Below are positions 1 to 8,730 of a DNA stretch of 44,941 nt, piece after piece. Source of the DNA: Pseudomonadota bacterium. GTDB lineage: Bacteria; Pseudomonadota; Alphaproteobacteria; Rhizobiales; Beijerinckiaceae. The stretch's first letter is position 1; every line of letters begins with the position of its first letter. Under the pieces are notes generated by a model that saw only the letters and a program-made list of their open reading frames with translations, had not been told where the DNA came from and ran no database searches. The stretch covers positions 1-44,941 of the forward strand of contig JAFAAP010000141.1 in the NCBI GenBank assembly GCA_023426505.1, written 5' to 3'. Both the position numbers and the translations under genes were made by a program.

Positions 1-709
1 AGAGCCTGATCGCATTATCGCTTGCATCGAAGGCATCAACGCCCTTGGCAATGAGGGACGTGATCTGCGCATCGGTAAGCGTGGCGAGGTTGGCGCCCGT
101 ATCCACGACGCCGACAGCGTCGGCCGCAGGGAAGGACATGCCGCTCGCCGCGAATGCTGCTGCCTGTGACGCCGTGAGGGTCACGGTGGCGTCTGGATCA
201 AGGACATCGACATTCTTTGCAGACATAGCCGCGATATCGGCCGGGCTCAGACCCTGCACCTGGGCGGCCGTTGCCGCAACAGTCACGACATCGGCAGGCG
301 TGAAGCTAACGGGCCCGAGGGCACTGAACTCTTCGAAGGTGTAAGTCAGTGCGTCATCGGTCGAATCGATGAAATCGACGTTAGCGGGTCCAAGAGTCGC
401 GACATCTCCTTCATCGCCGCCCTCGAGGTCCGCCTGCGAACCTTGGAAGGTGACCACATCCGCTGCATTCAGCGTGACAGGCCCAAGACTGATGAACTGC
501 TGGATCGACAAAACGAGAGCATCGTCGGTTGCGTCGATGCTGTCGACATTGAAGTTCCTGAGATCAGCGATCTCGGCAGGCGTGAGGCCAGACACCGGAT
601 TGCTGATGTTGTCGCCGGTATCGGTGAGGATGACGTCTTCTCCAGTTGGAAAAGGCGTGTTCGCTGCGCGAGCGTCCCGATACTGACCGACTGTCACAAG
701 GATGGCCAT
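1..709 (-). CDS. N-terminal part of an Asp-rich repeat protein, candidate type I secreted protein (runs off left edge)
   Basis: An uninterrupted reading frame of 236 codons begins at an ATG (707-709) preceded by GAGAGG five bases upstream and stays open to the window edge, so the C-terminus is missing. There is no N-terminal signal peptide. From residue 42 the protein consists of degenerate repeats: units starting L-T/S-P-A-[ED]-I-A near 42 and 154, a related L-T-D-A-Q-I-T at 211, and N-V-D-x-[IL]-D-x-[TD]-D-A cores near 54, 110 and 166. It is rich in Asp, Ala, Val and Thr with few Lys or Arg. Large signal-less repeat proteins of this composition in alphaproteobacteria are often type I secreted adhesin-like proteins, but that is inference; the C-terminal secretion signal cannot be seen. 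Plus-strand frames over this stretch are shadows. Confidence 0.75.
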   Translation of the reverse strand, partial: MAILVTVGQYRDARAANTPFPTGEDVILTDTGDNISNPVSGLTPAEIADLRNFNVDSIDATDDALVLSIQQFISLGPVTLNAADVVTFQGSQADLEGGDEGDVATLGPANVDFIDSTDDALTYTFEEFSALGPVSFTPADVVTVAATAAQVQGLSPADIAAMSAKNVDVLDPDATVTLTASQAAAFAASGMSFPAADAVGVVDTGANLATLTDAQITSLIAKGVDAFDASDNAIRL

Positions 710-1056
710 TGTTACCTCTCGTGTGTTGCCTGCTCCCGCCCAAAGCATGTGGCCGAGCAGGAGAACTGACACGATAAGAAAGGTGGCACGGCGCGAGGTC
801 CAACACCCATCGGGGGAGTACTCAAAAGACCCAAAGAGGTACTTTCGGCTATCGGCGAAGAGGCACTGCACGATCGACGGATCTGTGTGAGTGATCAGCA
901 GGCTTGTTTTTCGGGAACAACTATCCCGGACCAATCGTTTGCTTCGCCCTTCGATCCGTGACTCTGGAAATTTCGTTCTCAGCCGATTCCAATGCTATGG
1001 AAAGAGCTGACGAACCCGCCGGGGCGCATTCGCGCATACCGCTTCTCTTCTCTTTG

Positions 1057-1104
1057 TCCGAAAGAGATCAGTCGAATATCCTAAAGAGATAACACTCTTT
1101 CGGA
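1057..1104. promoter_or_regulatory. Cluster of direct and inverted AAAGAG repeats, operator-like
   Basis: TCCGAAAGAG (1057-1066) and CTCTTTCGGA (1095-1104) form a perfect 10-bp inverted repeat. Between them CCTAAAGAGAT (1080-1090) repeats CCGAAAGAGAT (1058-1068) in direct orientation 22 bp away, about two helical turns. A weaker pair, CCCAAAGAG and ACTTTCGG, lies at 830-848, nearer the start of the leftward gene. The phasing suggests a protein-binding array, but the regulator is unknown. Confidence 0.4.
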
Positions 1105-1191
1105 TCAGCCCCGGCGGCAACGGGTGAATGAATTTAGAAATGGCGTCACTGGCCAGCGAGTGCGGCGGGAGCTTATGTGGAGGAGGAAGGT

Positions 1192-1242
1192 GGCCAGCCG
1201 GGAGCGGAATGTTGAGGAGGCAACGAGCCGCCCCGGCTGGCC
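1192..1242. repeat. GC-rich stem-loop, 11-bp perfect stem
   Basis: GGCCAGCCGGG (1192-1202) pairs perfectly with CCCGGCTGGCC (1232-1242) across a 29-base loop. No T-tract follows on either strand, so it is not an obvious intrinsic terminator. It could be a structured RNA element, an operator or a repeat copy. Confidence 0.45.
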
Positions 1243-1511
1243 GAGCCTACGAACCCCAGGAGATGCGGCGGACCTGAGCATCCGTAAGGCATAACGTCTC
1301 CGCGACGAGCGGAGGATTCGAACCTGAACATATTGGAAACATCGCGCGGCGCAAGAGTGGCGATGGTCCAAAAAAGCCGTTTTCCAAAGGAATAGCGAAA
1401 CCCCAACGTTGTCAACAACAAGAGTCGGGTTTCTGATGCGAAAGGTCAGCCGGCGGCGCTTTTTTCGGCCCGCACTACCACCTGCCGCAAAGTCATCTGC
1501 ACAGGAAAGGC

Positions 1512-1895
1512 TCAGGGTCGACCGCTGTCGGCTTCCAGGTAGGTCTTGACCGTGGCGATGAACTTGGCGACCGAGATCGGCTTGGAGAGATACGCCTCGC
1601 AGCCCCCTTCCCTGATCCGCTCCTCATCCCCCTTCATGGCGAAGGCCGTGATGGCGATGACAGGAATGGATTTCAGCTCGTCGTCGGCCTTCAGCCAGCG
1701 GGTTACTTCGAGGCCGGAGACCTCCGGCAGCTGGATGTCCATCAGGATCAGATCCGGCCTGTGGGCGCGGGCGAGCTCCATGGCCTCGATGCCATGGCCC
1801 GTCTTCAAGGTCGCATAGCCGTGGGCCTCGAGGAGATCGTTGAAGAGCTTCATGTTGAGCTCGTTATCCTCAACGATGAGCACGGTCTTCTTCAT
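1512..1895 (-). CDS. divK: Single-domain response regulator DivK
   Basis: This is a 127-residue receiver-only protein. The start is placed at the ATG opening MKKTVLIVED rather than at a start seven codons upstream, because DivK proteins begin this way. Phosphorylation site D53 lies in L-M-D-I-Q-L-P-E, the acidic pocket is E9/D10, and T83 and K105 complete the active site. The run A-F-A-M-K-G-D-E-E-R-I-R-E-G-G-C-E-A-Y is diagnostic of DivK. In the alphaproteobacterial cell cycle DivK controls DivJ/PleC activity and, through DivL and CckA, CtrA phosphorylation. The neighbouring divergent DUF3572 and dinB genes match the order seen in rhizobia, but pleD, usually cotranscribed with divK, is absent downstream. 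Confidence 0.93.
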   Translation of the reverse strand: MKKTVLIVEDNELNMKLFNDLLEAHGYATLKTGHGIEAMELARAHRPDLILMDIQLPEVSGLEVTRWLKADDELKSIPVIAITAFAMKGDEERIREGGCEAYLSKPISVAKFIATVKTYLEADSGRP

Positions 1896-2001
1896 TGCGG
1901 CTGTCCCAGGGCACAAAAACTGACTTCACCGGCCCACTTGTTCGTCCGATGATAAGGCTACAAGCAAACCTATTGATGAATTGCAAATCCGTCGCAGGAA
2001 G

Positions 2002-2286
2002 ATGCCCTTGAGGAAAATGAGCGTCGACGAGGCCGAGCGCATCGCGCTGAGCGCCTTCTCCTATATCACGAACGATGAAGACCGCCTGAACCGCTTTCTG
2101 GCGGTCTCCGGCCTGCGGGTCGACACGATCCGGATCGCGGCCGAGTCGGCCGGTTTCTTCGCCGGCATCCTCGACTACATCGCCTCGGACGAGGCGCTGC
2201 TCGTTGGCTTCGCGGAAACGCAGAACATCAAACCGGAGGAGGTGATGCAGGCCCATTGGACCCTCTCGCCGTCCGAGTTCGACTAG
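2002..2286 (+). CDS. DUF3572 family protein
   Basis: This small (about 94 aa), acidic, probably helical cytoplasmic protein has the DUF3572 pattern: an N-terminal D-E-A-E-R-I-A-L-S-A-F helix, then a DRLNRFLAVSGL segment and a C-terminal half with alternating acidic and hydrophobic residues. The family has no known function. It is typically found next to divK and dinB in Hyphomicrobiales, as here. An ATG at 2002 and another at 2017 are both possible; 2017 is preceded by GAGG at short distance. An upstream TTG at 1981 keeps the frame open but has no ribosome site. dinB follows after 6 bp, so the two are probably cotranscribed. Confidence 0.8.
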   Translation: MPLRKMSVDEAERIALSAFSYITNDEDRLNRFLAVSGLRVDTIRIAAESAGFFAGILDYIASDEALLVGFAETQNIKPEEVMQAHWTLSPSEFD

Positions 2287-2292
2287 CCGCCC

Positions 2293-3567
2293 ATGAGCGA
2301 CACGCCCTTCTGCCGTGACTGCCTGACCTTCGCCGGGACCCTCCTGGCGCAGCGGTGTGCGGCGTGCGGGTCCCCTCGCCTGCTCCGCCATCCGGAGCGG
2401 GATAGCCTGTCCATCGCCCATGTGGACTGCGATGCCTTCTTCGCCGCCGTGGAGAAGCGGGATGACCCGAGCCTTGCCGACAAGCCAGTCATCATCGGCG
2501 GCGGCAAGCGCGGCGTCGTGTCCACGGCCTGCTACGTGGCGCGGACCTACGGCGTTCGCTCCGCCATGCCGATGTTCAAGGCCCTGAAGGCCTGCCCGCA
2601 CGCGGTCGTCATCAAGCCGAACATGGAGAAATACCGCATCGCCGGTCGCGAGGTGCGGCAGCTCATGCTGGAGCTCACCCCGCTTGTGGAGCCGGTTTCG
2701 ATCGATGAGGCCTTTCTCGACCTCTCGGGGACCGAGCGCCTGCACCATGGCAGCCCTGCCGTGACGCTCGCCCGCTTCGCCCACCGGGTCGAAAACGAAA
2801 TCGGCATCAGCATCTCGGTGGGGCTGGCGCCCAACAAGTTCCTGGCCAAGATCGCATCCGACCTGCAGAAGCCCCGCGGCTTCTCGATCATCGGCCGGGC
2901 GGAGGCCCCCGACTTCCTGGCCGACAAGCCGGTCTCGATCATTCCCGGGATCGGGGCCTCGGCCCAGGCCCGCCTGTCCAAGGCTGGCGTGACGCTGATC
3001 TCCCATCTGCGCCATGTGCCCCTGAAGGTCCTGTTCGAGGCTCTCGGGCGGGATTCCCAGCGCCTGTCGCGGCTGGCCTGGGGCGAGGATAGCCGTCTCG
3101 TCACCCCCGAGCGGGAGACCAAGAGCATTTCGGCCGAGACTACGTTCGAGACGGATCTGCAGGCGTTCGACGACCTCGAGCCGATCCTGTGGCGCCTTTC
3201 GGAAAAGGTCTCGAAACGGCTGAAGACCGCGGGTCTTGCCGGCCAGAGCGTGACGCTGAAACTGAAGGACAGGGAATTCCGGCTCCTCACCCGGACCCGT
3301 TCGGGTCTCCCGCCCACCCAGCTTGCCGCGCGCCTGTTCGAGCCGGCCCGTCATCTTCTGAAAGCCGCCTGCGACGGCACAGCCTACCGGCTCATCGGAA
3401 TCGGGGCGGCCGATCTCTGCGATGCCGCGGAGGCGGATCGGGGCGACCTGGCGGACCAGACCGTCGTCCGGCAGGCCCACATGGAGGCTGCCATCGACAA
3501 GATCCGCGACAAGTTCGGCGCGGCGGCGCTTCAGAAAGGGATCGTCCTGCGCAAGCCTCAGCGCTGA
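2293..3567 (+). CDS. dinB: DNA polymerase IV (Y family)
   Basis: A 424-residue translesion DNA polymerase. Residues 7-25 form a four-cysteine zinc-ribbon-like motif (C7, C10, C22, C25) found in the alphaproteobacterial DinB subfamily and absent from E. coli Pol IV. The catalytic carboxylates are visible: D45 and D47 in H-V-D-C-D-A-F-F, and D138/E139 in S-I-D-E-A-F-L-D-L. The thumb (helix-hairpin-helix near I-I-P-G-I-G) and a little-finger domain follow. No LexA box was found upstream, so SOS control is not evident here. The last codons share a palindrome with the converging eipB gene (10-bp overlap). Confidence 0.95.
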   Translation: MSDTPFCRDCLTFAGTLLAQRCAACGSPRLLRHPERDSLSIAHVDCDAFFAAVEKRDDPSLADKPVIIGGGKRGVVSTACYVARTYGVRSAMPMFKALKACPHAVVIKPNMEKYRIAGREVRQLMLELTPLVEPVSIDEAFLDLSGTERLHHGSPAVTLARFAHRVENEIGISISVGLAPNKFLAKIASDLQKPRGFSIIGRAEAPDFLADKPVSIIPGIGASAQARLSKAGVTLISHLRHVPLKVLFEALGRDSQRLSRLAWGEDSRLVTPERETKSISAETTFETDLQAFDDLEPILWRLSEKVSKRLKTAGLAGQSVTLKLKDREFRLLTRTRSGLPPTQLAARLFEPARHLLKAACDGTAYRLIGIGAADLCDAAEADRGDLADQTVVRQAHMEAAIDKIRDKFGAAALQKGIVLRKPQR

Positions 3568-4397
3568 CAGGCCGGCGCTGCGGCGGTCTGGATCTGGAGG
3601 CTGGTGAGTTCGCCCTTGAGGGCGAAATCGCCGTAATCGAGCTTCAGGGCCCGGCTCACGCCGTTCTCGTAGAGCTCGAAGGAGATCGTATAGGCCGGGG
3701 TCCGTTCGCCCGCCCCTTCGGTGAAGTAGCTGATTGTCACCGGCCAGCGCGCCATGTTGGCCATGGCGTCCTGGCGGGCAGCCTCCTCGACGCTGCTCCC
3801 CGCTCCTGGTTCGATCCGGCGCCCGACCAAGGCGAGCGTGTCGTAGACCTTCTTGCCGTCGTCCGAACCGTCATAGACCCTTACGGAGACGGTGGTCTGG
3901 CCATTCCGCCCCGCCTCGATGAGGCGCTTCAGGTGCTCGGTCGGGAAGACCGGCTGGCCGGCGGCCGCGAAGGTCGCGTTCTTCGGCTGCTTGAACCGGA
4001 CGTCCAGCGTCCCATCCGGGGCAAGCTTCGCGTCCCCGTCGACCCCGTCCTTGGTCAGTCCCTGCATGGAGGACGTGGACTTGAACCGCATCGATTGCCC
4101 GTCGCCGGCCTCGAAGGTTGCGGTCCGGGTATCGACCGTGCGCGGCCCGGTCTCGTTGCTGTCGAGCACGGTGACCTGACGGTAATTCAGCGTGTACCCG
4201 TCGCAGGCATTGCCGCCGAACTCCATCGCGATCCGGCCGCGGGCGCTGTCCAGCCCGCGCGAACCTTCGGATCGCAGGAGCGACAAGTCGTAGACGGCCC
4301 GGTGCGGGATGAGCTGCACCGTACTCTTGGCCGTGTCGGCCATCGCCGGCGCCAGCAAGGCAATGGACAGGCCAGACGCCATCAACAACGAACGCAT
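3558..4397 (-). CDS. eipB: EipB-like periplasmic envelope-integrity protein (DUF1849)
   Basis: This is a 279-residue exported protein. Residues 1-20 are a Sec signal peptide ending A-M-A before D21. The mature protein starts Q-L-I-P-H-R-A-V-Y-D-L-S-L, the opening of the DUF1849 beta-barrel-like fold. Two cysteines, C65 in the G-N-A-C-D-G-Y-T motif and C277 at the extreme C-terminus, correspond to the disulfide pair described in Brucella EipB, where the protein supports envelope stability. GGAGGATCT stands before the start. It converges on dinB and its TGA lies within the dinB 3' end. It diverges from the RidA-like gene, leaving 119 bp for both promoters. Confidence 0.9.
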   Translation of the reverse strand: MRSLLMASGLSIALLAPAMADTAKSTVQLIPHRAVYDLSLLRSEGSRGLDSARGRIAMEFGGNACDGYTLNYRQVTVLDSNETGPRTVDTRTATFEAGDGQSMRFKSTSSMQGLTKDGVDGDAKLAPDGTLDVRFKQPKNATFAAAGQPVFPTEHLKRLIEAGRNGQTTVSVRVYDGSDDGKKVYDTLALVGRRIEPGAGSSVEEAARQDAMANMARWPVTISYFTEGAGERTPAYTISFELYENGVSRALKLDYGDFALKGELTSLQIQTAAAPACQR

Positions 4398-4516
4398 AGA
4401 TCCTCCAATCCCCCAATCACGAAGATAGAATCGTCCTGCGGACAGGGCAATGTTCGAACTTGCGTCTCATTGGTTCATCGGCCACTAAGTCTTCCGGATT
4501 AAAGGCGAGGCTTCAT

Positions 4517-4987
4517 ATGAGCGCAGTCGACAAGAAACTCCAGGAACTGGGCATCACGCTCCCGACCCCTGCCGCCCCGGTGGCCAACTACGTGCCGTTC
4601 GTGCGAACCGGCAACCTGATCGTCATCTCGGGCCAGCTCTGCCTCGGCCTCGACGGCAAGCTTTCCGAGGGTCACAAGGGCAAGCTGGGCGCCGAGATCA
4701 CTCCGGACGTAGGCCAGGAGGCGGCGCGGCTGTGCGCGATCAACCTTCTCGCCCAGCTGAAGGCGGCCGTCGGCGACCTCGACAAGGTCGTGCGCTGCGT
4801 GCGCCTCGGCGGCTTCATCAACGCCGTGCCGACCTTCGCGGGCCTCGCGCCGGTGATGAACGGCGCGTCCGACCTGATGGTCGAAGTGCTCGGCGATGCC
4901 GGGCGTCATGCGCGCTCCACCGTCGGCGTCGCGGAGCTGCCGCTCGACGCCTGTGTCGAAGTCGAAGGAATGTTCGAAGTCCAATGA
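4517..4987 (+). CDS. RidA/YjgF-YER057c family protein
   Basis: A 156-residue member of the RidA/YjgF superfamily, of the longer subgroup with the opening K-L-Q-E-L-G-I-T-L-P. The ATG at 4517 follows GGCGAGG and is preferred over an in-frame extension of 19 codons. Landmarks are V-I-S-G-Q-L near residue 36, the L-D-K-V-V-R-C-V-R-L-G-G-F segment near 93, and A-R-S-T-V-G-V-A-E-L-P near 134. Canonical RidA deaminates reactive enamine/imine intermediates with an arginine corresponding to this region. Whether this subgroup does so is not established. Its stop overlaps the GDPD start in ATGA, so the two are translationally coupled. Confidence 0.88.
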   Translation: MSAVDKKLQELGITLPTPAAPVANYVPFVRTGNLIVISGQLCLGLDGKLSEGHKGKLGAEITPDVGQEAARLCAINLLAQLKAAVGDLDKVVRCVRLGGFINAVPTFAGLAPVMNGASDLMVEVLGDAGRHARSTVGVAELPLDACVEVEGMFEVQ

Positions 4988-5736
4988 GCACCCCAAGCTG
5001 GCTCGTCGCGAAGCCCATCGCCCATCGCGGCCTCCATGACAAAGCCAACGGCGTGATCGAGAACACGATCTCGGCCGCGGAAGCCGCCATCGCGCGCGGC
5101 TTCCCGATCGAGCTCGACGTTCAGCTGACCTCCGACAACGAGGCGATCGTCTTCCACGATTTCGATCTCGAGCGCCTTACCGGCGACAAGGGAGCGGTGA
5201 TCGAGCGCAACCTTTCGGATCTGACGAAAATCGCCATCACCGGCGCAAAGGGAGGAGACAGGATCCCCTCGTTCCGGCAGTTCCTCGACACGATCGCCGG
5301 ACGGGTACCGCTGGTTATCGAGATCAAGAGCAAGTTCAACGGCGACGTGCGTTTGACCAAGCGCGTCTGCGAGATGCTGGCCGACTACAGCGGTCCGTTC
5401 GTGGTGAAGTCCTTCGATCCGTTCGTCGTCTCGACCCTGCGCACGAGTGCGCCGTCGATCACGCGTGGGATCATCGGCGAACTCCACTATGCCTCGAAGA
5501 ACGACAGCTTCATGAGCGCGGAGTTGAAGCACCGCCTCGCGAACCTGCTCCATTTCGAGGAGTCGCAGCCGCAGTTCGTCTCCTGGAAGGTGGACGACCT
5601 CCCCTGCGCCGGCCCGTACCTGTGCAAGGTGCTCGGAAACCTGCCGGTCATGACCTGGACCGTGCGCAATCCCGATCAGCGGGCCCGTGCCGAGAAGTTC
5701 GCCGACCAGATGGTGTTCGAAGGCTTTTTGCCGTAG
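4984..5736 (+). CDS. Glycerophosphodiester phosphodiesterase family protein
   Basis: A 250-residue GDPD-fold TIM-barrel enzyme without a signal peptide, so cytoplasmic. The catalytic pattern is present: H-R-G near residue 14, E-N-T near 27, E-L-D-V near 44, and an H-D-F-D metal/catalytic region near 60, followed by V-I-E-I-K-S near 118. The family hydrolyses glycerophosphodiesters to glycerol-3-phosphate and an alcohol. The ATG overlaps the upstream RidA-like stop by 4 bp, so they form an operon. The C-terminal T-W-T-V-R-N segment is the usual last barrel strand. Substrate specificity cannot be read from sequence. Confidence 0.88.
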   Translation: MSTPSWLVAKPIAHRGLHDKANGVIENTISAAEAAIARGFPIELDVQLTSDNEAIVFHDFDLERLTGDKGAVIERNLSDLTKIAITGAKGGDRIPSFRQFLDTIAGRVPLVIEIKSKFNGDVRLTKRVCEMLADYSGPFVVKSFDPFVVSTLRTSAPSITRGIIGELHYASKNDSFMSAELKHRLANLLHFEESQPQFVSWKVDDLPCAGPYLCKVLGNLPVMTWTVRNPDQRARAEKFADQMVFEGFLP

Positions 5737-5803
5737 GGCCCTGAGCTTGCAAGGATCCCGCCAAAGCCCTAGCTCTTGGGTAACGCGAGATCCTTTTCAA
5801 TCA

Positions 5804-6982
<1,179 letters not shown>

Positions 6983-7528
6983 TCAGGAGGCCGGAAGGCG
7001 CCTGTCGTACTCCGCCTCCAGGCGTCCGTAGGTCGACCAGAACGGCGACGGTACGTCGTCTCTCAGACGGGCGGCCAGAATGTCGAGATGGGTATGCCAG
7101 CCGCCCGACACGCTCAACATCTCGGTGCGACTGCCGAGGCGGCGGTGGGTCAGGACGAGAAGCACCTTGTCGTCCTTCGGCGTCAGCTCGTAGGTGACCT
7201 CGGATTCTAGGCCCGGCTCCCCGCTCCAGGTGTGGCTGAGGAGACGGGGCGGCTCGCACTGCGTCACCCTTGCGACCAGCCTGGCGCCGTTCCCGTCGTC
7301 GTATTGCCGGTATTTCTCCGGGACAGCCTCCTGCGTCGGCGACAGGTCGGAGTTGCGGAAAAGCAGCTCCACACGGCCACCGGCGTGAAGGTCCATCGGA
7401 CCCGAGGCGAGCCAACTCGCCCTTTTGTCGGACTCGGTCAGAAAGGCCCAGACCCGGTCGATCGGGCCGGGCAACAGACGCTCGAAGCGGACCGTATCGG
7501 CCGCTGTGAGGATACCGTAGTGGTCCAT
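6983..7528 (-). CDS. SRPBCC/AHSA1 domain protein
   Basis: A 181-residue START-like (AHSA1) protein with R-F-E-R-L-L-P-G-P-I-D-R-V-W-A-F-L at the start, the usual A-G-G-R-V-E-L strand and a C-terminal G-W-H-T-H-L-D helix. Such hydrophobic-cavity proteins bind unknown ligands. It is the last gene of a three-gene unit (ArsR regulator, AHSA1, AHSA1), 13 bp after the preceding gene. Paralogous pairs controlled by an ArsR repressor are common in soil alphaproteobacteria, but their function is not established. Confidence 0.85.
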   Translation of the reverse strand: MDHYGILTAADTVRFERLLPGPIDRVWAFLTESDKRASWLASGPMDLHAGGRVELLFRNSDLSPTQEAVPEKYRQYDDGNGARLVARVTQCEPPRLLSHTWSGEPGLESEVTYELTPKDDKVLLVLTHRRLGSRTEMLSVSGGWHTHLDILAARLRDDVPSPFWSTYGRLEAEYDRRLPAS

Positions 7529-7541
7529 GGCTTTCTCCTGC

Positions 7542-8027
7542 TCACAAATTTCGGTTTTCGGGGAACGACAGGCCGGCGGGATGGCCGATCCGGCTGATCG
7601 CCGTTTCGAGACCTTGGAGAATCATGCTCCAGCCGGCCTCGGTGCGGTCGATGTATTCGGCCCATTCGGGCTTCATCTCGTGGGTCAGGGTGAGTTCGCA
7701 TCCCGTATCGACAGGCGCGATGTCGATCGTGACGCGATCCGGCTCGGCCCCGACGCCCTCGACCGTGAAGGAAAAGACCAGGCGACGGGGCCGGTCGATC
7801 TCGAGATAGGTCCCGTGATGCCCGATATCGCGTCCGTTCCGCCGGTCCACGAACGTGAAGGTACCGCCGACGCGAGGATCGATCTCGACCCTCGTCATCT
7901 CCCCGTTGGGCGTCGCGAACATGAATTGTCCGGCAAGATCCGGATCGAGAAAGGCGTCGAAGACCCTCTCGGGATGCGCCGCAAAGCGCCGCGTGATGCG
8001 CACGGGAATGGGTGTCGCTGCCGTCAT
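7542..8027 (-). CDS. SRPBCC/AHSA1 domain protein
   Basis: A 161-residue AHSA1 domain with R-I-T-R-R-F-A-A-H-P-E-R-V-F-D-A-F-L at the N-terminus, D-P-R-V-G-G-T-F-T-F in the middle and the C-terminal G-W-S-M-I-L-Q-G-L helix typical of the family. It differs enough from the neighbouring 181-residue gene that the pair is not a recent duplication. Its start overlaps the ArsR stop by 4 bp, implying coupled translation and shared control by that repressor. Confidence 0.86.
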   Translation of the reverse strand: MTAATPIPVRITRRFAAHPERVFDAFLDPDLAGQFMFATPNGEMTRVEIDPRVGGTFTFVDRRNGRDIGHHGTYLEIDRPRRLVFSFTVEGVGAEPDRVTIDIAPVDTGCELTLTHEMKPEWAEYIDRTEAGWSMILQGLETAISRIGHPAGLSFPENRNL

Positions 8028-8362
8028 TTCGGCTCCTCGTCCTGCTGCTTGAGAACCCGCTCGAGGGCGTCGAGCCGCTCGGCCCAGAAGCGTTCATAGA
8101 AGCGCAGCCACTCGTCCGCGGCCGCAAGCGGCGCCGGGTCGAGCCGGCACACATGGGTCCGTCCTCTCACTTCCCGACGGATCAAACCCGCATGCTCAAG
8201 AGCACGGACATGCTTCGAGGCGCCCGCGAAGGACATTCGAAAAGGAGCCGCCAGCTCGCCGATGCTGTGTTCTCCCGCAGCCAGACGGCGGAGCATGGCC
8301 CGCCTCGTCGGGTCGGCCAGAGCGTGGAACACGGCATCCAAGTGGGAATTTTGCTCAACCAT
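8024..8362 (-). CDS. ArsR-family winged-helix repressor
   Basis: A 112-residue winged-helix protein: V-F-H-A-L-A-D-P-T-R-R-A-M-L opening helix, S-I-G-E-L-A positioning helix, M-S-F-A-G-A-S-K-H-V-R-A-L recognition helix near 43-55 and an R-E-V-R-G-R-T wing. The only cysteine (near residue 92) makes a classical metal-sensing site unlikely; the group that controls AHSA1 genes is usually metal-independent. The start codon lies inside one of two near-identical palindromic repeats (8355-8370, 8394-8409), pointing to autorepression of the three-gene operon. Confidence 0.9.
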   Translation of the reverse strand: MVEQNSHLDAVFHALADPTRRAMLRRLAAGEHSIGELAAPFRMSFAGASKHVRALEHAGLIRREVRGRTHVCRLDPAPLAAADEWLRFYERFWAERLDALERVLKQQDEEPK

Positions 8363-8370
8363 GTGGTTTA
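8355..8370. promoter_or_regulatory. Putative ArsR operator, proximal copy
   Basis: TCAACCATGTGGTTTA contains the palindrome AACCA-TG-TGGTT and overlaps the ATG of the ArsR gene. It matches 14 of 16 positions of a second copy at 8394-8409. AACCA/TGGTT-type palindromes are known operators of AHSA1-associated ArsR regulators. Binding here would block translation start and transcription together. Confidence 0.6.
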
Positions 8371-8393
8371 ATATACATGAGGCCCGATTTCAT

Positions 8394-8409
8394 TCAACCA
8401 TTTAGTTTA
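8394..8409. promoter_or_regulatory. Putative ArsR operator, distal copy
   Basis: TCAACCATTTAGTTTA repeats the proximal operator 39 bp upstream with two mismatches (AACCA...AGTT). It lies in the promoter area of the leftward ArsR-AHSA1-AHSA1 operon, about 30 bp before the start codon. Confidence 0.6.
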
Positions 8410-8428
8410 GCGTTTGGGCAAAAAGAAC

Positions 8429-8454
8429 GCCCTGCCTCGGGTTCGAGGCAGGGC
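8429..8454 (-). terminator. Intrinsic terminator of the clpS-clpA-small membrane protein unit
   Basis: GCCCTGCCTCG (8429-8439), loop GGTT and CGAGGCAGGGC (8444-8454) form a perfect 11-bp stem. Read leftward it is followed by GTTCTTTTTG, a T-tract. It sits just after the stop of the 83-residue gene. Confidence 0.8.
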
Positions 8455-8482
8455 AATCAATAATCGTCGAAACGCCGGAGCG

Positions 8483-8730
8483 TCAGAGGTTGGCTCTCAG
8501 GTTGCTGAGCCCGTCGATAATCGCTCCGATCGAGGTGCCCATCCCGCTGAGCACCATCTCGACGAACCAGTAGCACCCGAACACGATGAGCGGCACGAGG
8601 ATCCAGCCCAGCACCTCTTCGAACCAGACGCGGCGGCGGCGGCGGACCGCGCGCTGCTGGCGCCAGATCAGCTTGGACGGAGACGCGACGGCCGGAGCGG
8701 TCTCGAGTGGGCCTTCGTGTAGCTCAGTGG

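Larger units (their letters stand above)
710..1511. other. Long non-coding stretch between divK and the left-edge repeat protein
   Basis: About 800 bp with no convincing gene: the short frames here lack ribosome binding sites and recognisable composition. It holds the presumed promoter of the leftward repeat-protein gene, a cluster of AAAGAG-type repeats (1057-1104, with a weaker pair at 830-848), a GC-rich hairpin (1192-1242) and an isolated GGATTCGAACC that looks like a T-arm but belongs to no foldable tRNA. In many Hyphomicrobiales pleD follows divK; it is not here. Confidence 0.6.

Noticed and set aside
904..1092. Short plus-strand frame in the 710-1511 gap
   Set aside because: No ribosome site and no recognisable composition; it overlaps the repeat array.
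1309..1325. GGATTCGAACC resembling a tRNA T-arm on the minus strand
   Set aside because: No matching T-stem, anticodon arm or acceptor stem can be formed around it.
1870..3480. 536-codon minus-strand frame opposite dinB
   Set aside because: dinB with all catalytic motifs occupies the plus strand; the frame even runs into divK.
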